From Candidatus Woesearchaeota archaeon (GTDB taxonomy: Archaea; Nanobdellota; Nanobdellia; Woesearchaeales; JAHWIC01): 64,000 nucleotides of DNA. The DNA is taken from positions 1-64,000 of the forward strand of contig JAHWIK010000022.1 in NCBI GenBank assembly GCA_019322485.1. Reading direction: 5' to 3'. The position numbers and the translations under genes are program-made. Position 1 is the first letter of the stretch. The number at the start of each line of letters is the position of its first letter. The notes beneath the pieces were generated by a model. That model had not been told where the DNA came from. It was given only the letters and a program-made list of their open reading frames with translations, and made no database searches. Shown piece after piece: positions 25,328 to 32,887 of this stretch.

Positions 25328-26589
25328 AGGTCATAGCTGATCTGCATCTGCATTCTAAATATTCAAGAGCAACCAGTAAACAACTTGATATTGCTAATTT
25401 AGAAAAATGGGCTAAGGTTAAAGGGCTTAATCTGCTGGGGACTGGTGATTTTACACACCCGGAATGGATAAAAGAATTAAAAGCAAACCTTAGTGAAGAC
25501 GGAACAGGAATTCTAAAGTCTAAGAACGGGATGAGTTTTGTTATGCAAACAGAGGTTTCTTTGATATATACTGACCTCGGGAAAGGACGCAAAGTCCATA
25601 ATGTGATACTTGCTCCTGGTTTTGATGTTGTTGCTCAAATTACAGAATATTTTCTAAAACATGGCAGGGTCGATTATGATGGAAGGCCTATATTTAAGAT
25701 ACCCTGTGATGAGCTTACTTATGAGTTAAAGAAGATAAGCGATGATATTGAGATAATTCCTGCTCATATCTGGACACCCTGGTTTAGCTTGTTTGGCTCA
25801 ATGTCAGGTTATAACCATGTCAAAGATGCCTTTAAGGACCAGACAAAGAACATCTATGCTTTGGAGACTGGCCTTAGCTCTGACCCGTCGATGAATTGGA
25901 GACTTTCCGAGTTAGATAGGTTTGCTTTGGTTAGCTGTTCTGATTCACATTCCTTCTGGCCGTGGAGGATTGGCAGGGAAGCAACCCTCTTTGATTTGAA
26001 GGAGCTGACTTATAAGAATCTGATTAAGGCATTAAGAACCAAAGAAGGCCTGCTTGGAACAATTGAAGTTGACCCTGCTTATGGGAAGTATCATTTCGAC
26101 GGCCATAGGAACTGCAAGGTTTGCCTAAGCCCAAAGGAATCCTTGAAGCTCAAGAACATATGCCCTGTTTGCGGCAATCAGCTTACAATAGGGGTTGACC
26201 ATCGCGTTGAAGAGCTGGCTGATAGAAAAGAGGGATTCAGGCCAAAAGATGCAAAAGATTTCAAACGGCTTATTCCTCTGTCTGAGATTCTCTCTTGTGT
26301 CAGCGGCAAAGCAACTGCCACCAAAGCTGTTTGGGCTGAGTTCTATAAATTAGTCAAAGACGGAAAATCAGAACTGGATATTCTTTTGGAAACACCTTTT
26401 GAAGAACTGAAGAAACTTGTCGACGAGAAAACTGCCAAAGCAATTATCGATAACCGCAAAGGCAGGATAGAAGTAAAGCCAGGCTATGACGGCGAGTATG
26501 GAATCCCTTTATTAGGTGGTAAACCAATTGTCGAGGAAAAAGTTCCAGAACCAAAACAAAAGCAATTGGGTTTGGGTCAGTTTGTTTAA
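25324..26589 (+). CDS. endonuclease Q (PHP-domain DNA repair nuclease)
   Basis: 421 residues, the size of EndoQ. N-terminal PHP domain with DLHLHSKYSRA (metal ligands), GTGDFTHPEW, HIWTPWFSLFGS and CSDSHSFWPWRIGRE. A zinc site follows: CKVCLSPKES...CPVCGNQL. Then a helical C-terminal part with helix-hairpin-helix-like segments. EndoQ cleaves 5' of deaminated bases (uracil, hypoxanthine) and abasic sites. The last ten residues QKQLGLGQFV resemble a weak PCNA-binding motif. Co-location with redox genes may be chance; polB is nearby. Confidence 0.9.
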   Translation: MKVIADLHLHSKYSRATSKQLDIANLEKWAKVKGLNLLGTGDFTHPEWIKELKANLSEDGTGILKSKNGMSFVMQTEVSLIYTDLGKGRKVHNVILAPGFDVVAQITEYFLKHGRVDYDGRPIFKIPCDELTYELKKISDDIEIIPAHIWTPWFSLFGSMSGYNHVKDAFKDQTKNIYALETGLSSDPSMNWRLSELDRFALVSCSDSHSFWPWRIGREATLFDLKELTYKNLIKALRTKEGLLGTIEVDPAYGKYHFDGHRNCKVCLSPKESLKLKNICPVCGNQLTIGVDHRVEELADRKEGFRPKDAKDFKRLIPLSEILSCVSGKATATKAVWAEFYKLVKDGKSELDILLETPFEELKKLVDEKTAKAIIDNRKGRIEVKPGYDGEYGIPLLGGKPIVEEKVPEPKQKQLGLGQFV

Positions 26590-26913
26590 TCAATTTAATA
26601 TAATCAATAGTCAAAATAAAATAAATCTGATTTTTGCCTTAAGTCTGCTATAAAGCAAAAATCATCCGCAGTCTTTCTTAAAGAACCAAACTAAGATGAA
26701 AATTCCTTTAACATAAGGTAAAAAGGAATTTTCAGATTGATTTTTTTAATTAATAAAAATCAAAATCTTGAAAAATAATCACTGGCCAATAAAACCATTT
26801 TCCGTCGAAAAAACGAAACCTTTAAATACTTCCTATGGTTTTATATCGTCTATAAATAAGACATTTACCGTGGGGGGAAGTCTTATTAAAACAAAAAATG
26901 GAGGTATTCTAAA
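26590..26913 (+). promoter_or_regulatory. 324-nt non-coding region with three hairpins and the promoter of the 76-residue gene
   Basis: No gene is seen. It holds a 9-10-bp hairpin GATTTTTGC/GCAAAAATC (26629-26637 with 26655-26663), then the 45-nt hairpin repeat (26694-26738) followed by a T7 run, which together can end the EndoQ transcript. After that comes a TATA box CCTTTAAATACT (26819-26830) and, at the expected 5' end of the RNA, an 8-bp hairpin AATAAGAC/GTCTTATT (26855-26862 with 26880-26887) whose loop contains a G6 run. A GGAGG ribosome binding site lies at 26900. Confidence 0.65.
26694..26738. repeat. 45-nt hairpin repeat, copy 2
   Basis: Identical to 18554-18598 except for C/T in the loop. 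It has an 11-bp perfect stem and is followed by ATTTTTTT on the plus strand. Here it can act as a terminator for EndoQ. Confidence 0.8.
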
Positions 26914-27144
26914 ATGGCAAAAAAAGTAGCTAAAGTGGGCGTTAAGAAAGAAGGTGGTTACCTATATTTTGTTGACAAGAAAGGTAACGTAGCTAGAGCA
27001 AAAATGGCTCGTGGCAAGAAGAAAGGAAAAGGAAAGATACAAGTTGTCGCAAAAGTAGGTGTTAAGAAACAAAAGGGATTCCTATACTTTATTGACAAAC
27101 AGGGAGACATATCATGTGCTAAGATGGCACGTGGCAGAAAGTAA
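26914..27144 (+). CDS. small basic protein made of two tandem 35-residue repeats
   Basis: 76 residues made of a duplication: VAKVGVKK-x-x-GxLYFxDKxGxxxxAKMARG occurs at about residues 5-34 and again at 45-74. Very basic (Lys/Arg-rich), no Cys in the first repeat and one in the second, no signal or membrane segment. I do not know the family. The strong promoter, a clear GGAGG site and the structured leader suggest high expression, and the composition would suit a nucleic-acid-binding or chromatin-like role; that is inference. Confidence 0.8.
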   Translation: MAKKVAKVGVKKEGGYLYFVDKKGNVARAKMARGKKKGKGKIQVVAKVGVKKQKGFLYFIDKQGDISCAKMARGRK

Positions 27145-27214
27145 ACTTCTAGATTTTTATTTTATTTTTTTATTTTTAGAATTCTATAAGAAAAAGAAAA
27201 TAAAAAATAAATAT
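27145..27214. terminator. bidirectional T/A-rich terminator between convergent genes
   Basis: TTTTTATTTTATTTTTTTATTTT on one strand and a matching A-rich stretch read as T-runs from the other side lie between the two convergent stop codons. This fits U-tract termination in archaea in both directions. Confidence 0.6.
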
Positions 27215-27610
27215 TTATTCTACTACAACTGTTCCAGAGAATATTGGTGCAAGAACGTCTGTTATCTTGTACTCGCCAGCTTCTTCAAATGTAAAGCTGA
27301 AACTGTCTCCTGCTTTGACGTTTTCGCTGAATAATCTTTTTGGTCCAGCTACGATATGCGTCTTTGTGTCTGTGTTTGTCCATGTAACAGTTGCTCCAAC
27401 GCTTACAGTTACTTCATCTGGGTCGAATGCATCAGCTAATATATCAACTGAAGCTTCTTCAGGTGCTGCTGGTGCAACTACTTCTTCTGCTTCTTCAGCT
27501 GGTGCTCCGCCTGGTCCTCCTGTTGGTGCGCCTGGTCCTGCAGGTTTTTCTGCAGCACAACCAATTAATAGAAGTACAACCAACAGAATTAATAGATAAC
27601 TTGCTTTCAT
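27215..27610 (-). CDS. cupredoxin-like lipoprotein lacking most copper ligands
   Basis: 131 residues. Lipobox LLIGC (Cys18), then a Pro/Gly/Ala-rich spacer, then a cupredoxin fold from about residue 50 (VDILADAFDPDEVTVSVGATVTW-TN and THIVAG). The first ligand His is kept. In the C-terminal loop, where blue copper proteins have C-x2-H-P-x-M-x-G, this protein has D-V-L-A-P-I-F-S-G, so the Cys, His and Met ligands are gone. It is probably a membrane-anchored beta-sandwich that no longer binds copper in the usual way. Confidence 0.85.
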   Translation of the reverse strand: MKASYLLILLVVLLLIGCAAEKPAGPGAPTGGPGGAPAEEAEEVVAPAAPEEASVDILADAFDPDEVTVSVGATVTWTNTDTKTHIVAGPKRLFSENVKAGDSFSFTFEEAGEYKITDVLAPIFSGTVVVE

Positions 27611-27784
27611 TTTGCTACCTCCTGTTTTTAAATAAATATATCCTTTAAAAATGGTGCCTTCTTTATATATTTTTCTATTAATGGTTCAGAAACCACCATC
27701 AAGAAAGGTTTTCGTTTGTTCTTGCTATTCTTTACATCAATTTCATTTCTTTAAAATATATTTTCCACAATATACTTAAATAGA

Positions 27785-27847
27785 AACATTTATATATGAC
27801 CTATTACTATACTAATATACAATTTCGTATATCAGTATACAATAAAA
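27785..27847 (+). promoter_or_regulatory. TATA box and inverted repeat over the transcription start of the 87-residue gene
   Basis: A TATA box ATTTATATATG (27789-27799) is followed by ATATAC-AATTTC-GTATAT (27815-27832, 6-bp arms) and then the palindrome GTATAC (27835). The inverted repeat covers the expected start of the RNA, so it is a likely repressor site. Confidence 0.5.
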
Positions 27848-28111
27848 ATGTTAAAAATCGACCAAAACACAAACGTGGAAGTATTCGTCGAAAGTGTTGA
27901 TGCTTGGATAAAGCAGATAAGAGCAGAATTCTCTGAGTTTAAGGACCTTCCTTCTGTTACAGAAGAGAACGTAGGAAATATCCAGCATAATTACGAATTA
28001 ATCTTTGAATTAAAGGATCAGATAGAGGAACTAAAAAAAGAGCTTCAGGCACTAAAATTAGTACAGATGGCTACTCTAAAATTAAAGATGGAAGAAAGTG
28101 CTAGGAAGTAG
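27848..28111 (+). CDS. small helical protein, 87 residues, coiled coil
   Basis: No family recognised. It begins MLKIDQNTNVEVFVESVDAW and its second half (ELIFELKDQIEELKKELQALKL) is a clear heptad coiled coil. It is soluble and acidic to neutral. Its 3' end overlaps the convergent next gene by 11 nt. The start lies behind a TATA box and an inverted repeat. Confidence 0.65.
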   Translation: MLKIDQNTNVEVFVESVDAWIKQIRAEFSEFKDLPSVTEENVGNIQHNYELIFELKDQIEELKKELQALKLVQMATLKLKMEESARK

Positions 28112-28490
28112 CCTGTTTGTCAATTACTCCTTTTAATGCATTGTTTAGAGCCATGAATAGGTTTTTTTCTGTTGAGTCATTAATAAGCTGGTTTCCTTCA
28201 TCTGTAAGCTCAACATGAACGCTGCAGTTATCTCCTTCTTTTGTTAATGATACAACAACCTTTTCAAACTTCTTTGCTTTCTCAGACATCTCTTTTACAC
28301 AGTTGCCTACAATCTTCTTAACTACAACAAGTTGGGCTTTATCAACCTCAGAAAAACCTGTTAACTCAATACCGCCGCCAAGCTTCATTATTCCTGTTTC
28401 AGTTGGTTGCGCACCTTCTTCAGCAGGCTGTGCAGCCTCAGGCTGTGCTTCTGCTTGGGTGACCTCTTCAGGATTTGTTGTTTCTTCCAT
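28101..28490 (-). CDS. hypothetical protein with acidic Pro/Ala/Glu N-terminus, 129 residues
   Basis: The first about 33 residues are a disordered acidic stretch (PEAAQPAEEGAQPTE); the rest is an alpha/beta domain of about 90 residues (ELTGFSEVDKAQLVVVKKIV, VVVSLTKEGDNCSVHVELTDEG, NALKGVIDKQ). I do not recognise a family with confidence; the alpha-beta-beta-alpha order is the layout of small RNA-binding or polyhydroxyalkanoate-system-like proteins. A GGAGGCGATAACT ribosome binding site precedes the ATG at 28490. Confidence 0.65.
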   Translation of the reverse strand: MEETTNPEEVTQAEAQPEAAQPAEEGAQPTETGIMKLGGGIELTGFSEVDKAQLVVVKKIVGNCVKEMSEKAKKFEKVVVSLTKEGDNCSVHVELTDEGNQLINDSTEKNLFMALNNALKGVIDKQATS

Positions 28491-28596
28491 AGTTATCGCC
28501 TCCGATTTGATTTCTTGTAGGTTTAGAGTATTTTTTAAATAGCTTGTGGTTTGCGGTAAAGAAAAGCTTATAAACTAGCTTTTAATCAATTAAACT
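28491..28596. promoter_or_regulatory. divergent promoters of the 129-residue gene and the phosphohexomutase
   Basis: On the minus strand GCTATTTAAAAAATACTC is a TATA box for the 129-residue gene. On the plus strand AGCTTATAAACTAG (about 28566-28577) lies about 26 nt before the ATG at 28597, so the mutase transcript is probably leaderless. Confidence 0.55.
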
Positions 28597-30006
28597 ATGC
28601 TCGTACAGTCATTTTCAGGAATAAGAGGGGTGTATGGAAAATCCTTGACAGAGGACACAGCAAGGAGATACGCTTATTGCTATCGTCAGTCTGTCAAGAA
28701 GAAAACAAAAAAAGAGCCTGTCATAGTTATTGGTTCTGATACAAGGCCCTCTTGCAGGGAATTAAAGAAAGCAATGTGCGATTCTTTGGTTAATATTATT
28801 GATGTTGGAATAATGCCAACAGCAGCAATTGAGTTTGCTGTAAGGGAGTATAAGGCTGACGGAGGAATAATAACAACTGCCTCCCACAATGAGCCGGAAT
28901 GGAACGGCTTTAAGTTTTTAGATAAGGACGGAGCAATACTAAGGGTGAAGGACTCTGAGAAATTAATTGAGGACTTTAATAAGCTCAAGGACATTCCAGA
29001 GCCTGTTTTCTTAAAGGATTTCTTATACAAGGAAAATAAGCTCAAGATAAAGAAAATACTTGGAAAGCAGTCTGATTTAATGATAAGGTATTATAATTAC
29101 CTGGTAAAAATAATCGGAAAGAAGCATATCGAAAAAATAAAAAAAGCAAACCTCAAGGTTCTTCTCGACCCAAACGGCGGTGCAGGGGTCATTGCAGAGG
29201 ATATATTCAATAAACTGGGAATCAAGAATGTTGCAGTCAACAATATTCCTGGTGATTTCAAGAGGATAATAGAGCCAAAAAGAGAAACACTCTCCTACTT
29301 AGTACCTCTAGCCAAAAAACATAAAGCAGATTTAGCAGCTGGCTTTGACTGTGATGCTGATCGTATTAAGATTTTCTTACCAGATGGAACCTATGTTTCC
29401 GGACGGTACATATTGGCATTGGCCGTTGAGGATGTCCTCTCAAACATCAAGCATCCTGAAAAGCAGGTTGTTGTAACAAACGATGCAACCTCGAGTATGG
29501 TAAAAGAAGTTGCAGAAAGCTTTGGCGCTAAGGTAAAAGAGGTTGAGGTTGGAGAGATAAATGTTGTTGACGAAATGATTAAACAGAAATCTCTGATTGG
29601 AGGGGAAGGCTCTAACGGCGGCGTTATAATACCTCCAAATAAATGCAGGGATGGGATATTGACACTATTGTTGATACTAAATATCATGGCTAAGCAGAAA
29701 AAGCCATTAAAGCGAATTATTGATGAACTACCCAAGTATTATACTCCTAAGAAAAACCTAAAGATAAACCCAAAAAAGATAAAATCAATAAAAGAAAAAA
29801 TAAAGAAATACTATGCTAAGAAAGACTGTAAAATCATTGACAGCAAAGACCCTTTTGGGACTTTAAAGGTATGGATGGATGATGCATGGATATTCTTTAG
29901 AACTTCAAGGACAGAGCATAGTGTTTTTAGGATAATAACTGACGCTCCTTCTGAGAAAAAGGCTAAGGATTTGCTTAAGGAATCAATTGCTCTTTTGAAC
30001 CCGTAG
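28597..30006 (+). CDS. alpha-D-phosphohexomutase (phosphoglucosamine/phosphomannomutase type)
   Basis: 469 residues with all four family motifs: catalytic serine TTASHNEPEWNGFKF, Mg site FDCDADRIKIF (DxDxDR kept), sugar loop GGEGSNGGVI, and the phosphate-binding RTSRTEHSVFR. The serine is phosphorylated during interconversion of hexose 1- and 6-phosphates. The TASHNE and GEGSNGG variants fit archaeal GlmM-like enzymes, so phosphoglucosamine mutase is the best guess. A second phosphomannomutase at 38209 has classical motifs. The ATG follows the TATA box directly. Confidence 0.9.
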   Translation: MLVQSFSGIRGVYGKSLTEDTARRYAYCYRQSVKKKTKKEPVIVIGSDTRPSCRELKKAMCDSLVNIIDVGIMPTAAIEFAVREYKADGGIITTASHNEPEWNGFKFLDKDGAILRVKDSEKLIEDFNKLKDIPEPVFLKDFLYKENKLKIKKILGKQSDLMIRYYNYLVKIIGKKHIEKIKKANLKVLLDPNGGAGVIAEDIFNKLGIKNVAVNNIPGDFKRIIEPKRETLSYLVPLAKKHKADLAAGFDCDADRIKIFLPDGTYVSGRYILALAVEDVLSNIKHPEKQVVVTNDATSSMVKEVAESFGAKVKEVEVGEINVVDEMIKQKSLIGGEGSNGGVIIPPNKCRDGILTLLLILNIMAKQKKPLKRIIDELPKYYTPKKNLKINPKKIKSIKEKIKKYYAKKDCKIIDSKDPFGTLKVWMDDAWIFFRTSRTEHSVFRIITDAPSEKKAKDLLKESIALLNP

Positions 30007-30071
30007 AGTAGTAAAAAACCGTAAGCTTTAAAAAGGAAGCTAGCTATATTAGCCTTATAAGGGGGTTTAGA

Positions 30072-30203
30072 ATGGCCGATTATGGCAAATGCAGCTTGTG
30101 CAGAGGTAAGTACAAGTTCGTTGAAAAAAGAGTGATTAATAATACAGAGTATGATATAGTCAAATGTGATAAATGCGGCCACCAGGTTGCAAAACACGAA
30201 TAA
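30072..30203 (+). CDS. mini zinc-ribbon protein, 43 residues
   Basis: A short gene with ATG at 30072 and TAA at 30201-30203: two CxxC knuckles (CSLCRGKYKF and CDKCGHQVAKHE) separated by about 25 residues, the layout of a rubredoxin-like zinc ribbon. A TATA box (GCTTTAAAAAGG, about 30026) and a GGGGG binding site precede it. Too small for a family call; a nucleic-acid or RNA-polymerase-associated role is plausible. The stop codon is part of the start of the repeated element that precedes the next gene. Confidence 0.75.
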   Translation: MADYGKCSLCRGKYKFVEKRVINNTEYDIVKCDKCGHQVAKHE

Positions 30204-30282
30204 AACAACAAAATTCCACGAAGTGGAATTTTGAGTGTCAAAAAACATAAGTATAAAAAATCAAATAGTGAATTTTGACATG
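30203..30282 (+). repeat. start-region repeat element, short copy in front of a zinc-ribbon gene
   Basis: AAACAACAAAATTCCA begins it. A perfect 10-bp hairpin CAAAATTCCA-CGAAG-TGGAATTTTG (30209-30233) is followed by TTTTGA-GTG-TCAAAA (30229-30243), a TATA box GTATAAAAA (30251) and TGAATTTTGACATG at the start codon (30280). It is the minimal copy of the element seen at 23451 and 47919, lacking the middle part. Confidence 0.75.
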
Positions 30283-30414
30283 GCAGCAGAAAAATCATTG
30301 CAGGGAATCGAAGCAGAAGGGGTAAAGCAATGCCCTGAATGCGGAAGCGAAGAAATAATTAGAGAATCTAATGAACTTTACTGCAAAAAATGCGGTTTTG
30401 TTATAGATGGCTAA
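30280..30414 (+). CDS. mini zinc-ribbon protein, 44 residues, TFIIB-type
   Basis: ATG 30280 to TAA 30412-30414. Two knuckles CPECGSEEIIRES and CKKCGFVID match the N-terminal zinc ribbon of transcription factor B and RNA polymerase zinc ribbons, with an acidic N-terminus. The end overlaps the next gene by 8 nt, so the two are translated together. The promoter is the TATA box inside the repeated element, about 25 nt from the ATG. Confidence 0.8.
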   Translation: MAAEKSLQGIEAEGVKQCPECGSEEIIRESNELYCKKCGFVIDG

Positions 30415-31210
30415 AATGAAGGACACCCTCCTTAATGATATACTGAAGTATATTCTACCATTTGTTGATACAGAGCTTAAAACTAAGAGAGATTCTGCTA
30501 AAGAACAAGCTGAATTATCCTTCTTAGAGTCTCTGGTAAAGAGATTCCAGAAAGAGGGAAAAGGCAAAAAACAGTTCAAAACCAAAAGAAAGGTTTCTGA
30601 AGATACTGCTTTGGAAGAAATGCTGAGGATTGAAGAAGACAAAAAGACTAAAATAAAGCATGTTGGTTATTCATTAACTGCTGAGCGCGATTCTGAGAAT
30701 GAAGAATTAAAGGATTATTCTGTCAGCATAAAGTACCATGAAGATGATTCTGAAGAACGAATTGATATTGAGATAAAGCCAAAGAAGGGAAAAGAAGCTC
30801 CAAAAGAAGAGAATTATGTCTTCTCTATGATTAGGGAGAAATCCCCTGAAGAAGCAAAGGGGCGTTCTATTGATATTGAGTATAATGGAGCTTACAAGAA
30901 AGAGCATGTTACAATTAATTATAATATTCCTCTGCTCAACTATGAAGAAAAGAAAGAGATCAACAAGCAGGATTTCTCTAATTTAGCTGAGAACAAATGG
31001 GTTGATGTCTTTCCAGAAGCCCAGATGGGCGGTATACTGGGTTTTACTTATCTTGGTGACAGTTATCAGGCTCTAAGGGCAGACATGCTGTACAGCCCTA
31101 TTGGAAAGATGGTTGATCTGCACGAGTCAATCCACACACCAGACGAGCATGAAACCCGTGTTTTAACAGAATGGATGCTTGATGTTAAGAAGCCGGCTTA
31201 TAAGAGCTGA
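30407..31210 (+). CDS. hypothetical protein with a HExxH motif
   Basis: 267 residues. An N-terminal helical part (DILKYILPFVDTELKTKRD) and a Lys/Glu-rich middle of alternating strands (KDYSVSIKYHEDDS, IDIEYNGAYKKEHVTINY) are followed by a C-terminal part with HESIHTPDEHETR at about residue 241, a zinc-metallopeptidase-like HExxH with acidic residues shortly after. No signal peptide or membrane segment. Whether it is a protease is unknown. The ATG at 30407 overlaps the zinc-ribbon gene; a second ATG at 30416 is also possible. Confidence 0.7.
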   Translation: MAKMKDTLLNDILKYILPFVDTELKTKRDSAKEQAELSFLESLVKRFQKEGKGKKQFKTKRKVSEDTALEEMLRIEEDKKTKIKHVGYSLTAERDSENEELKDYSVSIKYHEDDSEERIDIEIKPKKGKEAPKEENYVFSMIREKSPEEAKGRSIDIEYNGAYKKEHVTINYNIPLLNYEEKKEINKQDFSNLAENKWVDVFPEAQMGGILGFTYLGDSYQALRADMLYSPIGKMVDLHESIHTPDEHETRVLTEWMLDVKKPAYKS

Positions 31211-31215
31211 TTAAT

Positions 31216-31503
31216 ATGACAGAAAGAGGTTGGAAAGAACTTGGACTTGTTCTTAGCGGGTTGTTTAAGGTTCCCATAGACATCTCGGAAAAAACTCAAG
31301 AAGAAGGCTTGTCTCCATTAGAGAAAAAGGGCAAGAGCCTGATCATTATCTTTGGCTGCCAACATGACGCTCAGCAATATCACTCAATCGCAGCAAAGGA
31401 GACGGCATTTACAGATTATATGATGGGAAAACAGCCTGATAACCATAATGTTGGTTATTACCTGTCATTCATGTTCTCAGACCAAACTTACAGATGGAAT
31501 TAA
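31216..31503 (+). CDS. hypothetical protein, 95 residues
   Basis: No family recognised. It starts 5 nt after the HExxH gene and is probably in the same operon. It is an alpha/beta protein with a hydrophobic strand (KSLIIIFGCQHD) and a helix-strand C-terminal part (GYYLSFMFSDQTYRW). The HDAQQYHS region has several polar His residues but no known motif. Confidence 0.6.
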   Translation: MTERGWKELGLVLSGLFKVPIDISEKTQEEGLSPLEKKGKSLIIIFGCQHDAQQYHSIAAKETAFTDYMMGKQPDNHNVGYYLSFMFSDQTYRWN

Positions 31504-31536
31504 GCTTTTTATACTAGTCCTTAATTCTTCTTTATT

Positions 31537-32829
31537 ATGACCAAAATATACTTCAAAACCCATGGCTGCAGCACAAACTTCTCAGAATCAGAAGTAATGA
31601 TGGGTTTATTGAAAGAAGCAAAGTTCGAGATAGTCAGAAAACCAGGTGAAGCAGATGTTCTTGTTGTTAATGTATGCACTGTTAAGGGCGAATCAACTGC
31701 AACAAAGAGCATAAGGGACACAATTGAAGCTAACCCAAACAAGAAATACATTATTGCAGGCTGCTTAACCTCAGAGTTGATAAAAGGCATAAGGGAGATA
31801 ACCCAGGAAGCCAGCCTCATAAATACAAACAATCTAAAGGAGATTGTTTCTGTTGTAGAGGAAACAATAAATGATAATCCAATAGAAGTTCTGTCTGAGG
31901 AAACAGGGGATATAAAGATATGCCTGCCTAAGATAAGGAGAAATCCAATAATTGGAATTGTTCCAATACTGTCAGGCTGCAGCAATTCATGCACATACTG
32001 TTCTGTAAAATTAGTCAAGGGGAAATTAATCTCCTACCCCAGAGAAAAGGTAATGGAAGAAGTCAAGAACTGCCTAAATGATGGCTGCAGAGAGCTTTGG
32101 GTAACAAGCCAGGATAATGCTGCCTACGGCAAGGACATAGATTTTGCCTCACTGCCGGAATTACTGCAGGAGATTATGCAGATAAACAAGGAATTCATGC
32201 TAAGGCTCGGCATGATGAACCCAAACAGTGTAAGGGTTATTCTTGATGACTTAATTAAAGTCTATAAAAATAATAAAAAAATATTCAAGTTCCTGCACAT
32301 ACCAGTTCAGTCTGGGAATAATGAAGTCCTGAAATTAATGAACAGAAACTATACAGTTGATGACTTTAAGATGATTGTTGATGAGTTTAGAAAACAAGTC
32401 CCAAACCTGACTTTATCGACTGATATTATCTGCGGTTTTCCGACTGAAACAGAGGAGCAGTTTAATGATTCCTTAAACCTAATCAAGGAACTAAAACCAG
32501 ATGTTCTTAACATCTCAAGGTTCCAGCCAAGGGCAGGAACTGAAGCAGCAAAGATGGAGCAGCTTGACGGCGGCTTAATAAAAGACAGAAGCCGCATTCT
32601 TACAGACATATTCGGCAATATCTCAAGAATGAATAATGAGGAATGGCTTGACTGGAGCGGAACAGTGCTTATAGATGAAGAAGGAAAAGAAGAAACAATG
32701 ATTGGACGCAACTTTGCCTACAAGCCGGTTGTTCTCGACGGTAAGTTTAAGCTTGGTGATATTGTTAAAGTAAAGATTAGAAAAGCAACCCCCTATGATT
32801 TGAGAGCACAAATAATCCAGAATATGTAA
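31537..32829 (+). CDS. tRNA-t6A37 methylthiotransferase (e-MtaB/CDKAL1 type radical SAM)
   Basis: 430 residues of the MiaB/MtaB family. N-terminal cluster cysteines: KTHGCSTNFSESE, NVCTVKG, AGCLTSE. Radical SAM motif CSNSCTYCSVKLVKG. The C-terminal TRAM domain (EWLDWSGTVLIDEEGKEE through LGDIVKVKIRKATPY) binds tRNA. It adds a methylthio group to t6A37 in ANN-decoding tRNAs such as tRNA-Lys, whose interrupted gene lies in this window. The ATG sits about 26 nt after the TATA box GCTTTTTATACTAG (31504), so the transcript is probably leaderless. Confidence 0.92.
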   Translation: MTKIYFKTHGCSTNFSESEVMMGLLKEAKFEIVRKPGEADVLVVNVCTVKGESTATKSIRDTIEANPNKKYIIAGCLTSELIKGIREITQEASLINTNNLKEIVSVVEETINDNPIEVLSEETGDIKICLPKIRRNPIIGIVPILSGCSNSCTYCSVKLVKGKLISYPREKVMEEVKNCLNDGCRELWVTSQDNAAYGKDIDFASLPELLQEIMQINKEFMLRLGMMNPNSVRVILDDLIKVYKNNKKIFKFLHIPVQSGNNEVLKLMNRNYTVDDFKMIVDEFRKQVPNLTLSTDIICGFPTETEEQFNDSLNLIKELKPDVLNISRFQPRAGTEAAKMEQLDGGLIKDRSRILTDIFGNISRMNNEEWLDWSGTVLIDEEGKEETMIGRNFAYKPVVLDGKFKLGDIVKVKIRKATPYDLRAQIIQNM

Positions 32830-32887
32830 TCACTTTTAAGTCACAAAATAGTAAAGATTTAAATATAATTTCGCGTTCTTGGGGGCT

